Counted from the stretch's first letter, positions 1-9,479 are shown. The stretch: DNA of 64,000 bases from Streptomyces spinosus (GCF_020400655.1 NZ_JAINRC010000013.1:1-64000); one strand, 5' to 3'. Numbers and translations are program-made. Notes: generated by a model not told the origin, from the letters alone.

Positions 1-477
1 AGGCTGATCGACCTGTACCGGCAGCGGTACGCGCACTACGGGCACGGCACCCCGGAGCAGGCCGTCGTCGGACTGGGCGGCCACGTGTACATGCGTCCGC
101 GCTCCCAGGACGCCGTCCGGGAATTCCGCCCGTTCTTCGACCACTCACCGGTGATGGGAGGTGGAATCCCGATGGAGGAGTACATGGAGCAGACTCCGCT
201 GACCGTCGGCACGCCCGCGCAGGTCATCGACAAGACGCTCACCTTCCGCGAGCAGTTCGGGGACTACCAGCGCCAGCTGTTCATGGTGGACGGCGCCGGA
301 ATACCGCTCGAGACCGCGCTGGAGCAGATCGAGACGCTCGGCGCGGACGTCGTACCGGTGCTGCGCGCCGAGTTCGCGAAGAACCGGCCGGCCGACGTGC
401 CCGACGCGCCCACCCACGCGTCCCTGCGCGCGGCCCGCGACGCGGAACGCGCGCACACCACCGGACCGGCGGCCTGA
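1..477 (+). CDS. LLM-class flavin-dependent oxidoreductase, C-terminal part
   Basis: The reading frame is open from the first base and stops at TGA 475-477, so only the last 158 residues of a gene that begins outside the window are present. The visible part reads like the C-terminal end of a luciferase-like monooxygenase (bacterial LLM / TIM-barrel family): a late barrel segment (GGIPMEEYMEQTPLTVGTP), the typical PAQVIDKTLTFREQFGDY helix, then a QLFMVDGAGIPLE strand. Family members oxidise small substrates with reduced FMN. The substrate cannot be told from this part. The TPR gene follows 44 bp downstream on the same strand and is probably co-transcribed. Confidence 0.85.
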   Translation, partial: RLIDLYRQRYAHYGHGTPEQAVVGLGGHVYMRPRSQDAVREFRPFFDHSPVMGGGIPMEEYMEQTPLTVGTPAQVIDKTLTFREQFGDYQRQLFMVDGAGIPLETALEQIETLGADVVPVLRAEFAKNRPADVPDAPTHASLRAARDAERAHTTGPAA

Positions 478-521
478 GCCCCAGGCCCACGCAGCCCCCA
501 CGCAGAGGAGAACGAGGAACG

Positions 522-953
522 ATGAGCGAGAACTTCACCGGGTACACGACGGGCGACAATGTGGCGCCCGACCGCTGGGCGAGCGCGTTGCACCTGTTCG
601 ACAACGGCCCCGGCGCGCCGCGCGAGGAGACCACCACGGAGCGCTGGGAGCGCGCGCAGCTGCTCTTCGAGGCCAAGGACTACATCGGGGCCGCGCGGCT
701 GCTCGCCCTCGTCGTGGAGGAGGCGCCGGAACAGACCGGCCCCCGGCTGCTCCTGGCCCGTGCCTACTACCACTCCGCTCAGCTGCGGCGTGCCGAGGAA
801 CAGCTCCGCGCGATCATCGAGCGCGATCCGGTGGAGCACTACGCCCACCTGATGCTGGGCCGCACCCTGCAGCGCCAGGGGCGGCAGGACGAGGCCGAGC
901 CCTTGCTGCGCATGGCCGCCGCGTGGTCGGGCGAGTTCCCGGAAGAGGACTGA
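522..953 (+). CDS. tetratricopeptide-repeat protein
   Basis: A 143-residue soluble protein with about two TPR units: residues ~40-75 (ERAQLLFEAKDYIGAARLL) and ~75-130 (ARAYYHSAQLRRAEEQLRAI followed by LGRTLQRQGRQDEAEPLLRM). TPRs form helical hairpins that bind partner proteins, and no catalytic motif is seen. An AGAGGAGAACGAGGA-type Shine-Dalgarno stretch precedes the ATG. It lies 44 bp after the LLM oxidoreductase gene, so it may be an adaptor for that enzyme, but this is inference from position only. Confidence 0.8.
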   Translation: MSENFTGYTTGDNVAPDRWASALHLFDNGPGAPREETTTERWERAQLLFEAKDYIGAARLLALVVEEAPEQTGPRLLLARAYYHSAQLRRAEEQLRAIIERDPVEHYAHLMLGRTLQRQGRQDEAEPLLRMAAAWSGEFPEED

Positions 954-990
954 GCGACGCGGCGGGGAGCCCCGTTCACGTGATCCGGGA

Positions 991-1024
991 CCGGGGTGTC
1001 CGGGGCGCGGCCCCGGGCACCCGG
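991..1024. terminator. GC-rich hairpin between convergent genes
   Basis: Left arm 991-1006 (ccggggtgtccggggc) pairs with right arm 1010-1024 (gccccgggcacccgg), with one bulged G, one G-U pair and a 3-nt loop. It lies between the convergent TPR and HAD genes and could terminate both. There is no T-run, as is common for Streptomyces terminators. Confidence 0.65.
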
Positions 1025-1048
1025 TCGCACGGGGTGGCCTCTCAGGGC

Positions 1049-1906
1049 TCAGGCGGTCAGGGGTGACCGGCGTGTGATCGCGTCGACGAACGCCTCCAGC
1101 ACCTGCGCCACCCCGTCCTCGTCGTTGGAGGGCGCACGGTGCCGCGCGGCCGCCAGGACGTCCGGGTGGGCGTTGGCCATGGCGTAGGAGTTCCCCACCG
1201 CGCCGAGCATGGGCAGGTCGTTGGGCATGTCACCGAAGGCGGCGATCTCCTGGGTGCCGATGCCGAGCCGGCCGCTCCAGGTGACCAGGGTGGTGGCCTT
1301 CGTGACGCCGGGCGCGCTGAACTCCACCAGCGACAGCCCGGTGGAGTGGGTGGTCTCGGCGTCCGGGCCGGCGGCGTGGCGCGCCCGCTCGTAGAAGGCG
1401 TCGAGCGGGAGCGCCGGATGGTGGGCCAGGATCTTCAGCGGACGGCGGCCGGAGCCGGGGGCGAGGATCTCCTCCGCCGTGCCGATCAGTTCGACGGCCT
1501 TGTCCCCGAACGACCAGGCCGGATAGGCCGGTTCGTGACCGAAGGCGCCGTCGAACTCGACCGCGAACGAGACGCCCGGGATCGCGGCGCGCACGTGTGC
1601 CACGAGACGGGTGGCCCCGGGGGCCGTGAGGGGGAAGGCGTGGGCGACGGTGCCGTCCGGTGAGTGGACCGCGGCGCCGTTGGCGGCGATGACGGCGTGC
1701 GGCCCGACGCGCTCCAGCAGGTCCGGCACGCTGCGCGGTGGGCGGCCCGTGACGAGCACGACACGTATGCCGGCTCCCTCGGCCGACGCCAGCGCCGCTC
1801 GCGTGCGCCGCGACAGCGTGCCGTCGCTCCGGAAGAGTGTGCCGTCCAGGTCGGTCGCCACCAGCTTCGGCGGCGTGACCAGCGATGGGGCGGGCGTGGA
1901 TGTCAT
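1049..1906 (-). CDS. HAD-superfamily Cof-type phosphatase
   Basis: 285 residues, the usual length for Cof/YbjI-type HAD hydrolases, which remove phosphate from sugar phosphates, nucleotides or FMN-like substrates. Motif I is DLDGTLF at residues 19-25, motif II is VLVTGRP, the lysine motif lies in PLKILAHHP, and motif IV is FGDMPNDLPML. The insert between motifs II and IV is the large C2-type cap. The start at 1906 is chosen because a GGGAGG Shine-Dalgarno lies just upstream; a longer open frame to 2119 reads as non-coding arginine/glycine-rich sequence. The substrate is unknown. Confidence 0.88.
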   Translation of the reverse strand: MTSTPAPSLVTPPKLVATDLDGTLFRSDGTLSRRTRAALASAEGAGIRVVLVTGRPPRSVPDLLERVGPHAVIAANGAAVHSPDGTVAHAFPLTAPGATRLVAHVRAAIPGVSFAVEFDGAFGHEPAYPAWSFGDKAVELIGTAEEILAPGSGRRPLKILAHHPALPLDAFYERARHAAGPDAETTHSTGLSLVEFSAPGVTKATTLVTWSGRLGIGTQEIAAFGDMPNDLPMLGAVGNSYAMANAHPDVLAAARHRAPSNDEDGVAQVLEAFVDAITRRSPLTA

Positions 1907-2168
1907 GGGTGCCGGTACCTCCCGTAATCTCCGATGAAGTATCGGCCCTCGACGGTCCTGACGCTGCGGCGCCCCCTCCTTCGCCCCCCACACCGGCGGC
2001 GCACACACCGCCCGAGCCCCGCGGCCGACGGCACGCGCGCCGGGGCGGACGGGCCGTGGGGCGGACCCTCCGCGAAGGTCCACCCCATGGCACCCTCGGC
2101 GTCTCGCGTGAGCGGGCACGGACGGCCGGGCCCCGCTCCCTGATCCGGCCTGATCCAGACAAAAGACC

Positions 2169-3545
2169 CTAGCCGCGCCAGGGTCCGGTCACCGCGAACG
2201 TGGTGCCGGGCGTGTAGCAGTTGACGAACATCGTGTCGCCGTCGGCGGAGAAGGTGACCCCCGCGAACTCACCCCACTCCGGCTCCTGGGCCGTGCCGCC
2301 CGCCGTGAGGACCTGGCGGTTGCGGGCCATCGGGTACACCTCGCCCCTGCGGGTCACGCCGAAGACGTGCTGGGCCCCGTTGCCGTCCTCGCACACCATC
2401 AGTCCGCCGCCGGGGGCGAGACAGATGTTGTCCGGGGACTCGCCGGGCAGCCGCACGTCGGTGTCCGGGCCGAACACGACGACCAGGGTCAGCCGGCGGT
2501 GCGCCGGGTCGTAGCGCCAGATCTGGCCGTAGTGGTCGGCGGCGGAACCGTCCGCGCCGCGGGCGAAGGACGACACGAAGTACACGCAGCTGCCCCCCCA
2601 GTAGCAGCCCTCCAGCTTCTGCGCGTGGGTGATGCCGCCGGGGCCGTAGTCCTGCAACCGGGTGGGAGTGGCGGCGGCCAGCGGGTCGGGGACGTCCACC
2701 CACTCGATGCCGTCGAAACGCGTTCCCGGCTCCTGGACCGGGGACAGGTCCGGCACGCCGGGCACCCGCATCGCCTGGAGCCGGCCGCCCGCGCGCAGCG
2801 AACCGACGCCGCCGAGGGGCTTGTCCGGCAGGAAGCGGTAGAAGAGGCCGAACGGCTTCAGGAAGGCGTCCTCGGTCTCGTAGACGACGCCGGAGCGCGG
2901 GTCGATCGCCACCGCCTCGTGCTGGAAGCGGCCCATCGCGGTCAGCGGGACGGCGCCGGTGCGGTGCGGGTCGGTGGGGTGGACCTCGAAGATGAAGCCG
3001 TGGTCCTTCGTGTAGCCGTTGGTACCCGCCCGGTCCTCGGTCTCCTCGCAGGTCAGCCAGGTGCCCCAGGGGGTGCGGCCGCCCGCGCAGTTGACGGCCG
3101 TACCGGCGATGGCGACCCGCTCGGACAGCACGTGCCGGTGCGCGTCGAGCGTGAGCGCCGTACAGCCGCCCTTGCCCGCGGGGTCGTAGGTGAGGCCGCT
3201 GACGGTCGAGACCGGGACCGGCGCGGTGACGCGGTTCTCGTGGTTGCGGACGAGGTGGGTGTGGCCCCCTCCGCCGGCGAAGGCGGCCATGCCGTCGTGG
3301 TTCGAGGGGACCCTGCCCTCCCCGGAGCGGAGCTGGTCGCCCTCGCGGGAGAGCACGGTGTAGCGGAAACCTTTCGGCAGATCGAGCAGGCCGTTCGGAT
3401 CGGAGACGAGCGGACCGTAGCCGGTGCGGCCGAGGGGCTGTGCGGCGGCGGTGCCCGCGAAGAGTTCGGACAGGGCCCCGGTGAAGGCGATGCCCGCTCC
3501 CAGGGCGCTCGCTCGGGCCAGGACCTGACGACGTGTTGCAGACAT
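2169..3545 (-). CDS. PhoX-family (DUF839) exported protein with Tat signal
   Basis: 458 residues. It starts with a twin-arginine signal (SATRRQVLARASALGAGIAF, then an AGTAAA cleavage region), so a folded, cofactor-loaded protein is exported. The body matches the PhoX/DUF839 beta-propeller family (GGGGHTHLVRNHENR, GGRTPWGTWLTCEET, PPGESPDNICLAPGGGLMVCEDG), which includes calcium/iron-dependent alkaline phosphatases. Many family members are annotated only as DUF839, so the phosphatase role is likely but not certain. The start at 3545 has a GCAGGAAGG Shine-Dalgarno. No PHO box was checked. Confidence 0.85.
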   Translation of the reverse strand: MSATRRQVLARASALGAGIAFTGALSELFAGTAAAQPLGRTGYGPLVSDPNGLLDLPKGFRYTVLSREGDQLRSGEGRVPSNHDGMAAFAGGGGHTHLVRNHENRVTAPVPVSTVSGLTYDPAGKGGCTALTLDAHRHVLSERVAIAGTAVNCAGGRTPWGTWLTCEETEDRAGTNGYTKDHGFIFEVHPTDPHRTGAVPLTAMGRFQHEAVAIDPRSGVVYETEDAFLKPFGLFYRFLPDKPLGGVGSLRAGGRLQAMRVPGVPDLSPVQEPGTRFDGIEWVDVPDPLAAATPTRLQDYGPGGITHAQKLEGCYWGGSCVYFVSSFARGADGSAADHYGQIWRYDPAHRRLTLVVVFGPDTDVRLPGESPDNICLAPGGGLMVCEDGNGAQHVFGVTRRGEVYPMARNRQVLTAGGTAQEPEWGEFAGVTFSADGDTMFVNCYTPGTTFAVTGPWRG

Positions 3546-3688
3546 GGGGCGGCAACCTTCCTGCTGGCGGACAGGAACTGTGATCCCGCTGTGTCTATCA
3601 CCTGCCGCGGGCCGCGGGAACCGCGCGTGCATCACGTGTCACGCGTCGTGACGTGTGCCAGGACGGCCGGTCCCCGGACGGCGGCTCT

Positions 3689-3715
3689 TGTGACCGAGGT
3701 CCCGGTATTACAATA
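3689..3715 (+). promoter_or_regulatory. possible promoter of the XRE/NB-ARC gene
   Basis: TTGTGA (3689-3694) and a near-perfect -10 box TACAAT (3710-3715) lie 30 bp before the ATG at 3745. The spacing is 15 bp, which is short. The local sequence TATTACAATATT is strikingly AT-rich and nearly palindromic for this genome, so it could also be an operator. Confidence 0.4.
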
Positions 3716-3744
3716 TTCAAGCGTAGCCGGGGGAAAGGGCCGAC

Positions 3745-6069
3745 ATGTCCGGACAGGAAATCGCGTTCGGGCCGTTGCTGCGCTCGATGCGACGGGCGAA
3801 ATCGCTGACCATCGAGGCCCTGGCGGAGGCCTCCGGGGTCAGCGAGCGGGGCATCGGCGACCTGGAACGCGGACGGCGGGCCGCACCGCAACGGCGGACG
3901 GTGGCCGCGCTCGCGGACGGCCTCGGCCTCGACGACGCCGACCGGGAACGGCTGCTCGCCGCCGCCCGCGCCGGACGCGCCCCCGGATACAGTCCCGTCG
4001 GCGTCCGCTCCTTCCCGCGCGGCATCGACGACTTCGTCGGCCGCGCCGACGAGCTGGCCGGCCTGGAGACACTGACCGCACGGCCCCGCAAGGACCGCGC
4101 TCTGGGAGAGGGCGGTGGTGCCGCGGACGGCCAGCCCGTCGTGGTCGTCATCCACGGACCGCCCGGCACCGGGAAGACCACCCTCGCGCTGCGCGCCGCC
4201 CGCCGCCTCGCCGACCGCTTCCCGGACGGCCAGCTCATGGTCGACCTCAGGGGGACCGACGACAGCCCGCCCGCCCCCTCCGAACTGATGGTCCGGGTGC
4301 TCAAGGCCTTCGGCGTGCCCGACCGCGACCTGGCCAAGACGGGTCCGCAGGCCCACCCCGCCCTCTACCGGCAGGTCCTCGCCGACCGCCGCTGTCTGCT
4401 GGTGCTGGACGACGCCCGTGACGAGACGCAGGTACGCCCGCTGCTGCCGGGCTCGGGCGGGACCCTGGTCCTGGTGACCAGCCGCCGCATGCTCACCGGA
4501 CTGGACGACGTGCACCGGCTGCCCCTCGGCGGGCTCGAACCCGCCGAGTCGGCCGCCTTCCTGACCACCCTCGTCGGCGAGGCGCGCGCGACGGCCGAGC
4601 CCGAGGCCCTGGAGGAGGTCGCCCGGCTGTGCGAGCACCTGCCGCTGGCCCTGCGGGTCGCGGGCAACTGGCTGGCGACCCGCACCGGATGGACCGTGCG
4701 CCGGCTCGCGGACCGGCTGGCGAGCGAGGAACGGCGGCTGGACGCGCTGTCCGCCGGGGACGTACGCGTCACGACCGCCTTCGACCTGTCCTACCGGCAG
4801 CTCACGCCCACGGCCGCCCGCCTGTTCCGGCGCCTGTCCCTGGTCCCCGGCCCGGACGTGGGCGCCGCCTGCGCCGCCCGGCTCACCGGCCAGGACGTCC
4901 ACGACGCCGAGGACACCCTGGAGGAACTGGTCGAGGCCGGCCTCGTCGGCAGCGCCGAGGACCGCTACCGGCTCCACGACCTGCTGTGCCTGTACGGCCG
5001 CTGCCGCCTCACCGCCGAGGACGGCGCGGCCGACGTCGAACGGGCCCGCCGGTCGATGTTCCGCTGGCTGCTGGAGACGGCCGTCGTGGCGGGGCGGTGG
5101 TACGAACCCGGCCACGGAGCCCCACCCGACTCCTGGCAGGGCACGGTGGACCTCTCCAGCGCCGACAGGGCCCGTGAGTGGCTCCAGGCGGAGGCCGCCA
5201 ACTGGCTGGCGGCCCTGCACGCCGCCGCGGCGGACGGCGACCACGCCACCGTCGTCGAGGTGGCCGAGTCGCTGCACTGGTTCTCCGACCAGTGGATGTT
5301 CTGGGGGCACTGGCCGGAGGTCTTCGGCACCGCCGTCCGCTCCGCCGAGGCGCTCGGCGACCCCCTGCTCGAGGCGACCCAGCGCAACTACTACGCCTGG
5401 GCCGTGCTGATCTGCGAGGGCCGGCCCCGGGACAGCCTCCCGCACGCCGCCCGTGCGCTCGCCGCGGCCCGGCGGGCGGGTGACGCCGAGCAGCAGGCGT
5501 GGGCGCACGCGTACGCCGCCTGGGCCCACCGCGTGCTGCGCGAAGAGGGCCCGGCCGCCGAGCACAGCGCCCAGGCCGTCACGCTGTTCGAGGTCGCCGG
5601 CGACCTGCACGGTATGCTCCAGGCCCTCGTCTCACGCGCCCTTGACCTGAAGGGCGCCGGGCGCGACGAGGAAGCGGTCGACGCCTACCGGCAGGTCCTG
5701 ACCCGGCTGGACGAGGTCGGCGACCGTGTCGAACCGCACATCGCCGCCTTCACCCGGGTCAACGCACTCGCGGGCCTCGGAGGCGCCTACGGCCGCCTGG
5801 GGCGCTGGGAAGAGGCGGTGGAGTACCTGCGGGCCTCGGTCGCGCTGTCCCGCACGGACGGCAACATCGCCCTGGAAAGCCGCTACCTCCTCGTGCTCGG
5901 TGACCTCCTCCTCGGAGCCGGCCGTCCGGGCGAGGCCCGTGAGGCGTTCACGCGGTGCGTCGCCCTCGGCAACGAAGCGGACCCGCGACGGGTCGCCGAG
6001 GCCCGCTCCCGGCTCGCCCGCCTCGACGGCGACCGCCGGCACCCGCCGCCCGGCGTGGGCGTCAGGTGA
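3745..6069 (+). CDS. XRE HTH / NB-ARC ATPase / TPR regulator
   Basis: 774 residues in three parts. Residues ~8-65 are an XRE-type HTH (SLTIEALAEASGVSERGIGDLERG). Residues ~95-400 are an NB-ARC STAND NTPase: Walker A GPPGTGKTT at 138-146, Walker B CLLVLDDA, an LVTSRR sensor, the LCEHLPLALR motif, and a winged-helix RYRLHDLLCLYG. Residues ~430-770 are TPR-like helices. Such proteins work as ATP-dependent switches; in Streptomyces relatives act as pathway regulators of the AfsR/BTAD type, but here the DNA-binding part is XRE rather than SARP. Its target is unknown. The gene overlaps the 3' end of the convergent AraC gene by 8 bp. Confidence 0.85.
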   Translation: MSGQEIAFGPLLRSMRRAKSLTIEALAEASGVSERGIGDLERGRRAAPQRRTVAALADGLGLDDADRERLLAAARAGRAPGYSPVGVRSFPRGIDDFVGRADELAGLETLTARPRKDRALGEGGGAADGQPVVVVIHGPPGTGKTTLALRAARRLADRFPDGQLMVDLRGTDDSPPAPSELMVRVLKAFGVPDRDLAKTGPQAHPALYRQVLADRRCLLVLDDARDETQVRPLLPGSGGTLVLVTSRRMLTGLDDVHRLPLGGLEPAESAAFLTTLVGEARATAEPEALEEVARLCEHLPLALRVAGNWLATRTGWTVRRLADRLASEERRLDALSAGDVRVTTAFDLSYRQLTPTAARLFRRLSLVPGPDVGAACAARLTGQDVHDAEDTLEELVEAGLVGSAEDRYRLHDLLCLYGRCRLTAEDGAADVERARRSMFRWLLETAVVAGRWYEPGHGAPPDSWQGTVDLSSADRAREWLQAEAANWLAALHAAAADGDHATVVEVAESLHWFSDQWMFWGHWPEVFGTAVRSAEALGDPLLEATQRNYYAWAVLICEGRPRDSLPHAARALAAARRAGDAEQQAWAHAYAAWAHRVLREEGPAAEHSAQAVTLFEVAGDLHGMLQALVSRALDLKGAGRDEEAVDAYRQVLTRLDEVGDRVEPHIAAFTRVNALAGLGGAYGRLGRWEEAVEYLRASVALSRTDGNIALESRYLLVLGDLLLGAGRPGEAREAFTRCVALGNEADPRRVAEARSRLARLDGDRRHPPPGVGVR

Positions 6070-7063
6070 GGGCCGGGCCCGCCGGCTGCTCGTCCTCGCC
6101 CCGCTCCAGGTGCCGGGTGCGCCACTCGCGGGGGGAGAGCCCGTACGCGGCGCGGAACGCCCGGCTGAAATGGGCGGGATTGACGAACCCCCACCGCCGG
6201 GCCACCGCCGACACGGTCGGCGTCACCCTCCCGCGACGGGCCAGTTCACGCCCGCACGCCTCCAGCCGCCGCTGCTGGATGAGACGGCTGACGGTGATGC
6301 CCTCGCCCTCGAAGAGCCGGTGCAGATAGCGGACGGATATGTGGTGCGCGCGGGCGATGGACTCCGGTGAGAGGGAGGGGTCCCCGAGCTTGCGGTCGAT
6401 GTGGGCCCGCACGCTCAGCACGAGGTGGTCGCGGCCGTCGTCCGGGTCCCGCAGGGTCTGATCGGTGATGAGGGTGGCGAACAGGTCGACGACGTGGCCG
6501 GCCAGCCGGTGCCCGACGGCCGCCGGGTAGGAGGGGGCCGCGTCGGCCAGGGTGGCGAGGAAGGGCCGCAGCACCGAGCCCAGGCCGTGTGCCGTGCCGA
6601 TCGCGGTCCCCGTGACCCGCTTGATGTCGCCGTCCGAGACGCCCAGCACATGCCGCGGCAGCTGGAAGACATGGGTGGCGAACCGCTCCGGATAGGTGAA
6701 GGAGAACGGCCGCGCGGTGTCGTAGAACACCAGGTCACCGCCGCCCATCTCGGCCCGCCGGCCGTCCTGGAGGAAGGTGGCGGTGCCCGACACCAGCAGG
6801 CCGACCGCCACGAGGGCCTCGGGCGAACGCTCGATCAGGGCCGGCGTGCGGCTGACCCGCCCGGCGTCGGCCTCCATGCGCGAGACCCGCAGGTACCCCA
6901 GGCAGTCGCTGGCGATCCTGCCGTCGAACCGCCGGCTGTCGCGGGGGGCCACGGTGACCGGCACCAGGGCCCTGCTCACCGCGTCGTTCCAGTAGGCGAC
7001 CTTCTCCTGGTCCGGCACCGTGTCGGTCGTCAGCACCAGGCTCAACTGGCTCTCCCTTGGCAT
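6062..7063 (-). CDS. AraC-family regulator with AraC-binding-like domain
   Basis: 333 residues. The N-terminal ~200 residues are an AraC_binding_2-like sensor (GGGDLVFYDTARPFSF, then FQLPRHVLGV). The C-terminal ~100 residues hold two HTHs, with the recognition segments ARAHHISVRYLHRLFEGEG and WGFVNPAHFSRAFRAAYG. The start at MPRESQLSL is chosen because upstream codons look non-coding. It is clearly related to the regulator at 9737-10789. Its target may be the neighbouring LysR/MFS pair, but no operator was identified. Confidence 0.85.
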   Translation of the reverse strand: MPRESQLSLVLTTDTVPDQEKVAYWNDAVSRALVPVTVAPRDSRRFDGRIASDCLGYLRVSRMEADAGRVSRTPALIERSPEALVAVGLLVSGTATFLQDGRRAEMGGGDLVFYDTARPFSFTYPERFATHVFQLPRHVLGVSDGDIKRVTGTAIGTAHGLGSVLRPFLATLADAAPSYPAAVGHRLAGHVVDLFATLITDQTLRDPDDGRDHLVLSVRAHIDRKLGDPSLSPESIARAHHISVRYLHRLFEGEGITVSRLIQQRRLEACGRELARRGRVTPTVSAVARRWGFVNPAHFSRAFRAAYGLSPREWRTRHLERGEDEQPAGPALT

Positions 7064-7154
7064 GCGTGGCACCGGGGCGCCGTACTGGTCGTGTTCCCAG
7101 CCCAGCCAAGCAGCGGCGCCCAGGGACCACCAGGAACAAAGCAGGCAGAAATGA

Positions 7155-8024
7155 TCAGGTGAAGTGCCGCCACAGCGCGGTGACCGCCGGTGACGCCTCA
7201 CCCGGGGGGCGTACCAGCATGATCTTCCAGTGGGGTGCGTGGTGCCGGAAACCATACGTGGTCAGGTCGGGGAAGCGGTCCGCGATCGACCGGGGCAGGA
7301 TGCAGATCCCGAGATCGTTGCGGACCAGCTCGGCCGCCGCCACGATGTCGTTCACCTCGAACGTCGTGGTGCGGTCGACGCCGGCGGCCCGGAAGGCGCG
7401 GTCCACCGAGTGACGGATCGCCCAGCCCGGGCTGAAGTCCACCAGCGGCAGCCGGGCGGCATCGGCGAGTTCCACCTCGCCCTGCGGCTTCGTGGCCCCC
7501 AGGACCCGGCGCGGCGACGCGACCAGCACCATCTCCTCCTCGGACAGCAGCCGGGTGGTCAGCCCGCGCTGCTGCTGGCGGTCCAGCGCCACCACGGCCA
7601 GGTCGACCGTGCCCTCGCGCAGCGCCTGCCGGATGTCGGCGACCGCCGCCTGCCGCAGCTGCACACCGAGCCCCGGGTGCTCCGCCCGCAGCGCGGCCAG
7701 GGCGTGATGGAGCCCGGCCCAGACCCCCTGCATCGTGCCCACCGTGATCCGGCCCCGCAGCTGCCCCCGCACCGCGTCGACCGACTCCCGGGCGGCCTGC
7801 GCGGCGCGCAGGGCGGCGCGCGCCGCCGGCACGAACGCCTCGCCCGCCGGCGTCAGCGCGACCCGGTGCGTGGTGCGGTCGAAGAGGGGCGTGCCCAGCT
7901 CGCGTTCGAGTGCGCGGACCGTGCCCGACACGGCCGACTGCACCACGTGCAGCTGTCGCGCCGCCGCGGTGAAGCCGCCCGTGTCGGCCACCGCGACGAC
8001 GACCTCCATCTGCCGCAGATCCAT
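7155..8024 (-). CDS. LysR-family transcriptional regulator
   Basis: 289 residues, the usual LTTR size. The N-terminal winged HTH reads MDLRQMEVVVAVADTGGFTA, AARQLHVVQSAVSGTVRALE, LGTPLFDRTTHRVALTPAG; the rest is the periplasmic-binding-like effector domain. A CCCGGAGGAGCAC Shine-Dalgarno supports the start at 8024. It lies 136 bp downstream of the MFS exporter gene on the same strand, so the two may form one unit in which the regulator controls the pump. The effector is unknown. Confidence 0.9.
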   Translation of the reverse strand: MDLRQMEVVVAVADTGGFTAAARQLHVVQSAVSGTVRALERELGTPLFDRTTHRVALTPAGEAFVPAARAALRAAQAARESVDAVRGQLRGRITVGTMQGVWAGLHHALAALRAEHPGLGVQLRQAAVADIRQALREGTVDLAVVALDRQQQRGLTTRLLSEEEMVLVASPRRVLGATKPQGEVELADAARLPLVDFSPGWAIRHSVDRAFRAAGVDRTTTFEVNDIVAAAELVRNDLGICILPRSIADRFPDLTTYGFRHHAPHWKIMLVRPPGEASPAVTALWRHFT

Positions 8025-8160
8025 CGTGTGCTCCTCCGGGTGGTGCGGGGCCCGGTCGCCGCGGGGCGGAACCCGTGCCGCGTCGTGGGGGTGCGCCTGA
8101 CGGCGGGGAGGTCCGTCAGGCGCCTGTCTACGGTGTGCCGGCCGCACCGGCCGGGCGCCG

Positions 8161-9399
8161 TCAGTCGCGGGTCTCCGCGGCCGGGGCCGGTCGCGGGGAC
8201 CGGGGCTCGAAGGCCCAGTAGACCAGCGCGCCCAGCGGGAGCACCGCGCCCAGGACGCTGAGGGCGGCCCAGCCTCCGGCGTGGTAGACCGTGGAGCCGA
8301 GCTGGGAGCCGGCGGCGCCGCCGACGAAGAACATGGCGATGAACGCGCTGTTCAGACGGGCCCGGGCGCCGGGGTCGAGGGCGTAGATGGTGTGCTGCCC
8401 GAGGATGAGCGTCGCCTGTACGGCCATGTCGACCAGGATCGCGGCCAGGGCTATGAGCACGATGCTGTGCCCGCCCAGACCCGCGAGCACGAAGGCCAGC
8501 GCGGCGACCACGAACGCGGCACCGGTCATGGGCCGCGTGAGCCCCCGGTCCGCCCAGTGGCCGGCGAACGGGGCCACCGCCGCGCCCGCCGCGCCCACGA
8601 GCGCGAAGACGCCGACGCCGACCGGCGAGTAGTGGAAGCGGGGACCGGTCAGGACGAAGGAGACCGTGGTCCAGAAGGCGCTGAACGCTCCGAACATCGC
8701 CGCCTGGTACAGCCCGCGGCGCACCAGCGCCGGATGGGTGCGCACCAGCCGGGCCGTGGACCGCAGGACGTGGTGGTACGGGACGGAGGTGGTGGGCGCG
8801 TGGTCCGGGAGAGCGACGCGCAGCGCCACCGTGAGCACGGCCATCAGGGCGGCGGAGCCGAGGAAGACCACCCGCCAGCCGGCGACGTCGGAGACCAGGC
8901 TGCTCAGGGTCCGGGAGAGCAGGATGCCGGTGAGCAGACCGCTCATGACCCGGCCGACGACCCGTCCCCTGGCATGGTCCGGGGCGAGGCTGGCGGCGAA
9001 GGGCACGAGGATCTGCGCCACGACCGAGGTGGCACCACTGATCAGCGCCGCGATCAGCAGCACGGGGAAGTTCGGGGCAAGTCCCGCCACGACGAGGGCG
9101 GCCGTCGTGACGATCAGCAGGACGGAGACCAGATTGCGCTTCTCCAGCCGGTCGCCGAGCGGCACCAGGAAGATCATGCCGAGGACGTAGCCGATCTGGG
9201 TCAGCGTGATCAGCGTGCCGGCGGTGGCCTCGCTGATCCCGAACACGTCGCTCAACGACGACAGCAGCGGCTGCGCGTAGTAGAGGTTGGCGACCGTCAT
9301 CCCGGACGCGCCGGCCAGGAGGGCGACCAGCCAGCCGGGCACGCCCTGGGTCTGACGCCCGGAGCCGGTCCCACGGCGGTGATCGAGTGGTGTGGACAT
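8161..9399 (-). CDS. MFS transporter (drug/metabolite efflux type)
   Basis: 412 residues with about 12 hydrophobic segments. The MFS motif A region between TM2 and TM3 reads GMIFLVPLGDRLEKRNLV. Similar proteins export drugs or sugars by proton antiport. The start MSTPLDHRR at 9399 is preferred over ATG 9405 because it is spaced correctly from an AGAAGG Shine-Dalgarno. The upstream 337 bp also serves the divergent AraC gene and contains paired palindromes (9480-9507). Substrate unknown. Confidence 0.85.
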   Translation of the reverse strand: MSTPLDHRRGTGSGRQTQGVPGWLVALLAGASGMTVANLYYAQPLLSSLSDVFGISEATAGTLITLTQIGYVLGMIFLVPLGDRLEKRNLVSVLLIVTTAALVVAGLAPNFPVLLIAALISGATSVVAQILVPFAASLAPDHARGRVVGRVMSGLLTGILLSRTLSSLVSDVAGWRVVFLGSAALMAVLTVALRVALPDHAPTTSVPYHHVLRSTARLVRTHPALVRRGLYQAAMFGAFSAFWTTVSFVLTGPRFHYSPVGVGVFALVGAAGAAVAPFAGHWADRGLTRPMTGAAFVVAALAFVLAGLGGHSIVLIALAAILVDMAVQATLILGQHTIYALDPGARARLNSAFIAMFFVGGAAGSQLGSTVYHAGGWAALSVLGAVLPLGALVYWAFEPRSPRPAPAAETRD

Positions 9400-9479
9400 G
9401 TGCACCTTCTTTCGTCATGCAGCACAACGACCTGACCGCCGGCCGGCTTCCTCACCTGACGCGATCGTTCGGGATGTCA

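Noticed and set aside
2367..4421. Long plus-strand open frame (684 codons)
   Set aside because: It is the antisense shadow of the PhoX gene and runs into the XRE gene in another frame; its translation is Gly/Arg/Val-rich without any motif.
3598..5610. Long minus-strand open frame (670 codons)
   Set aside because: Antisense to the NB-ARC regulator, whose motifs are unmistakable.
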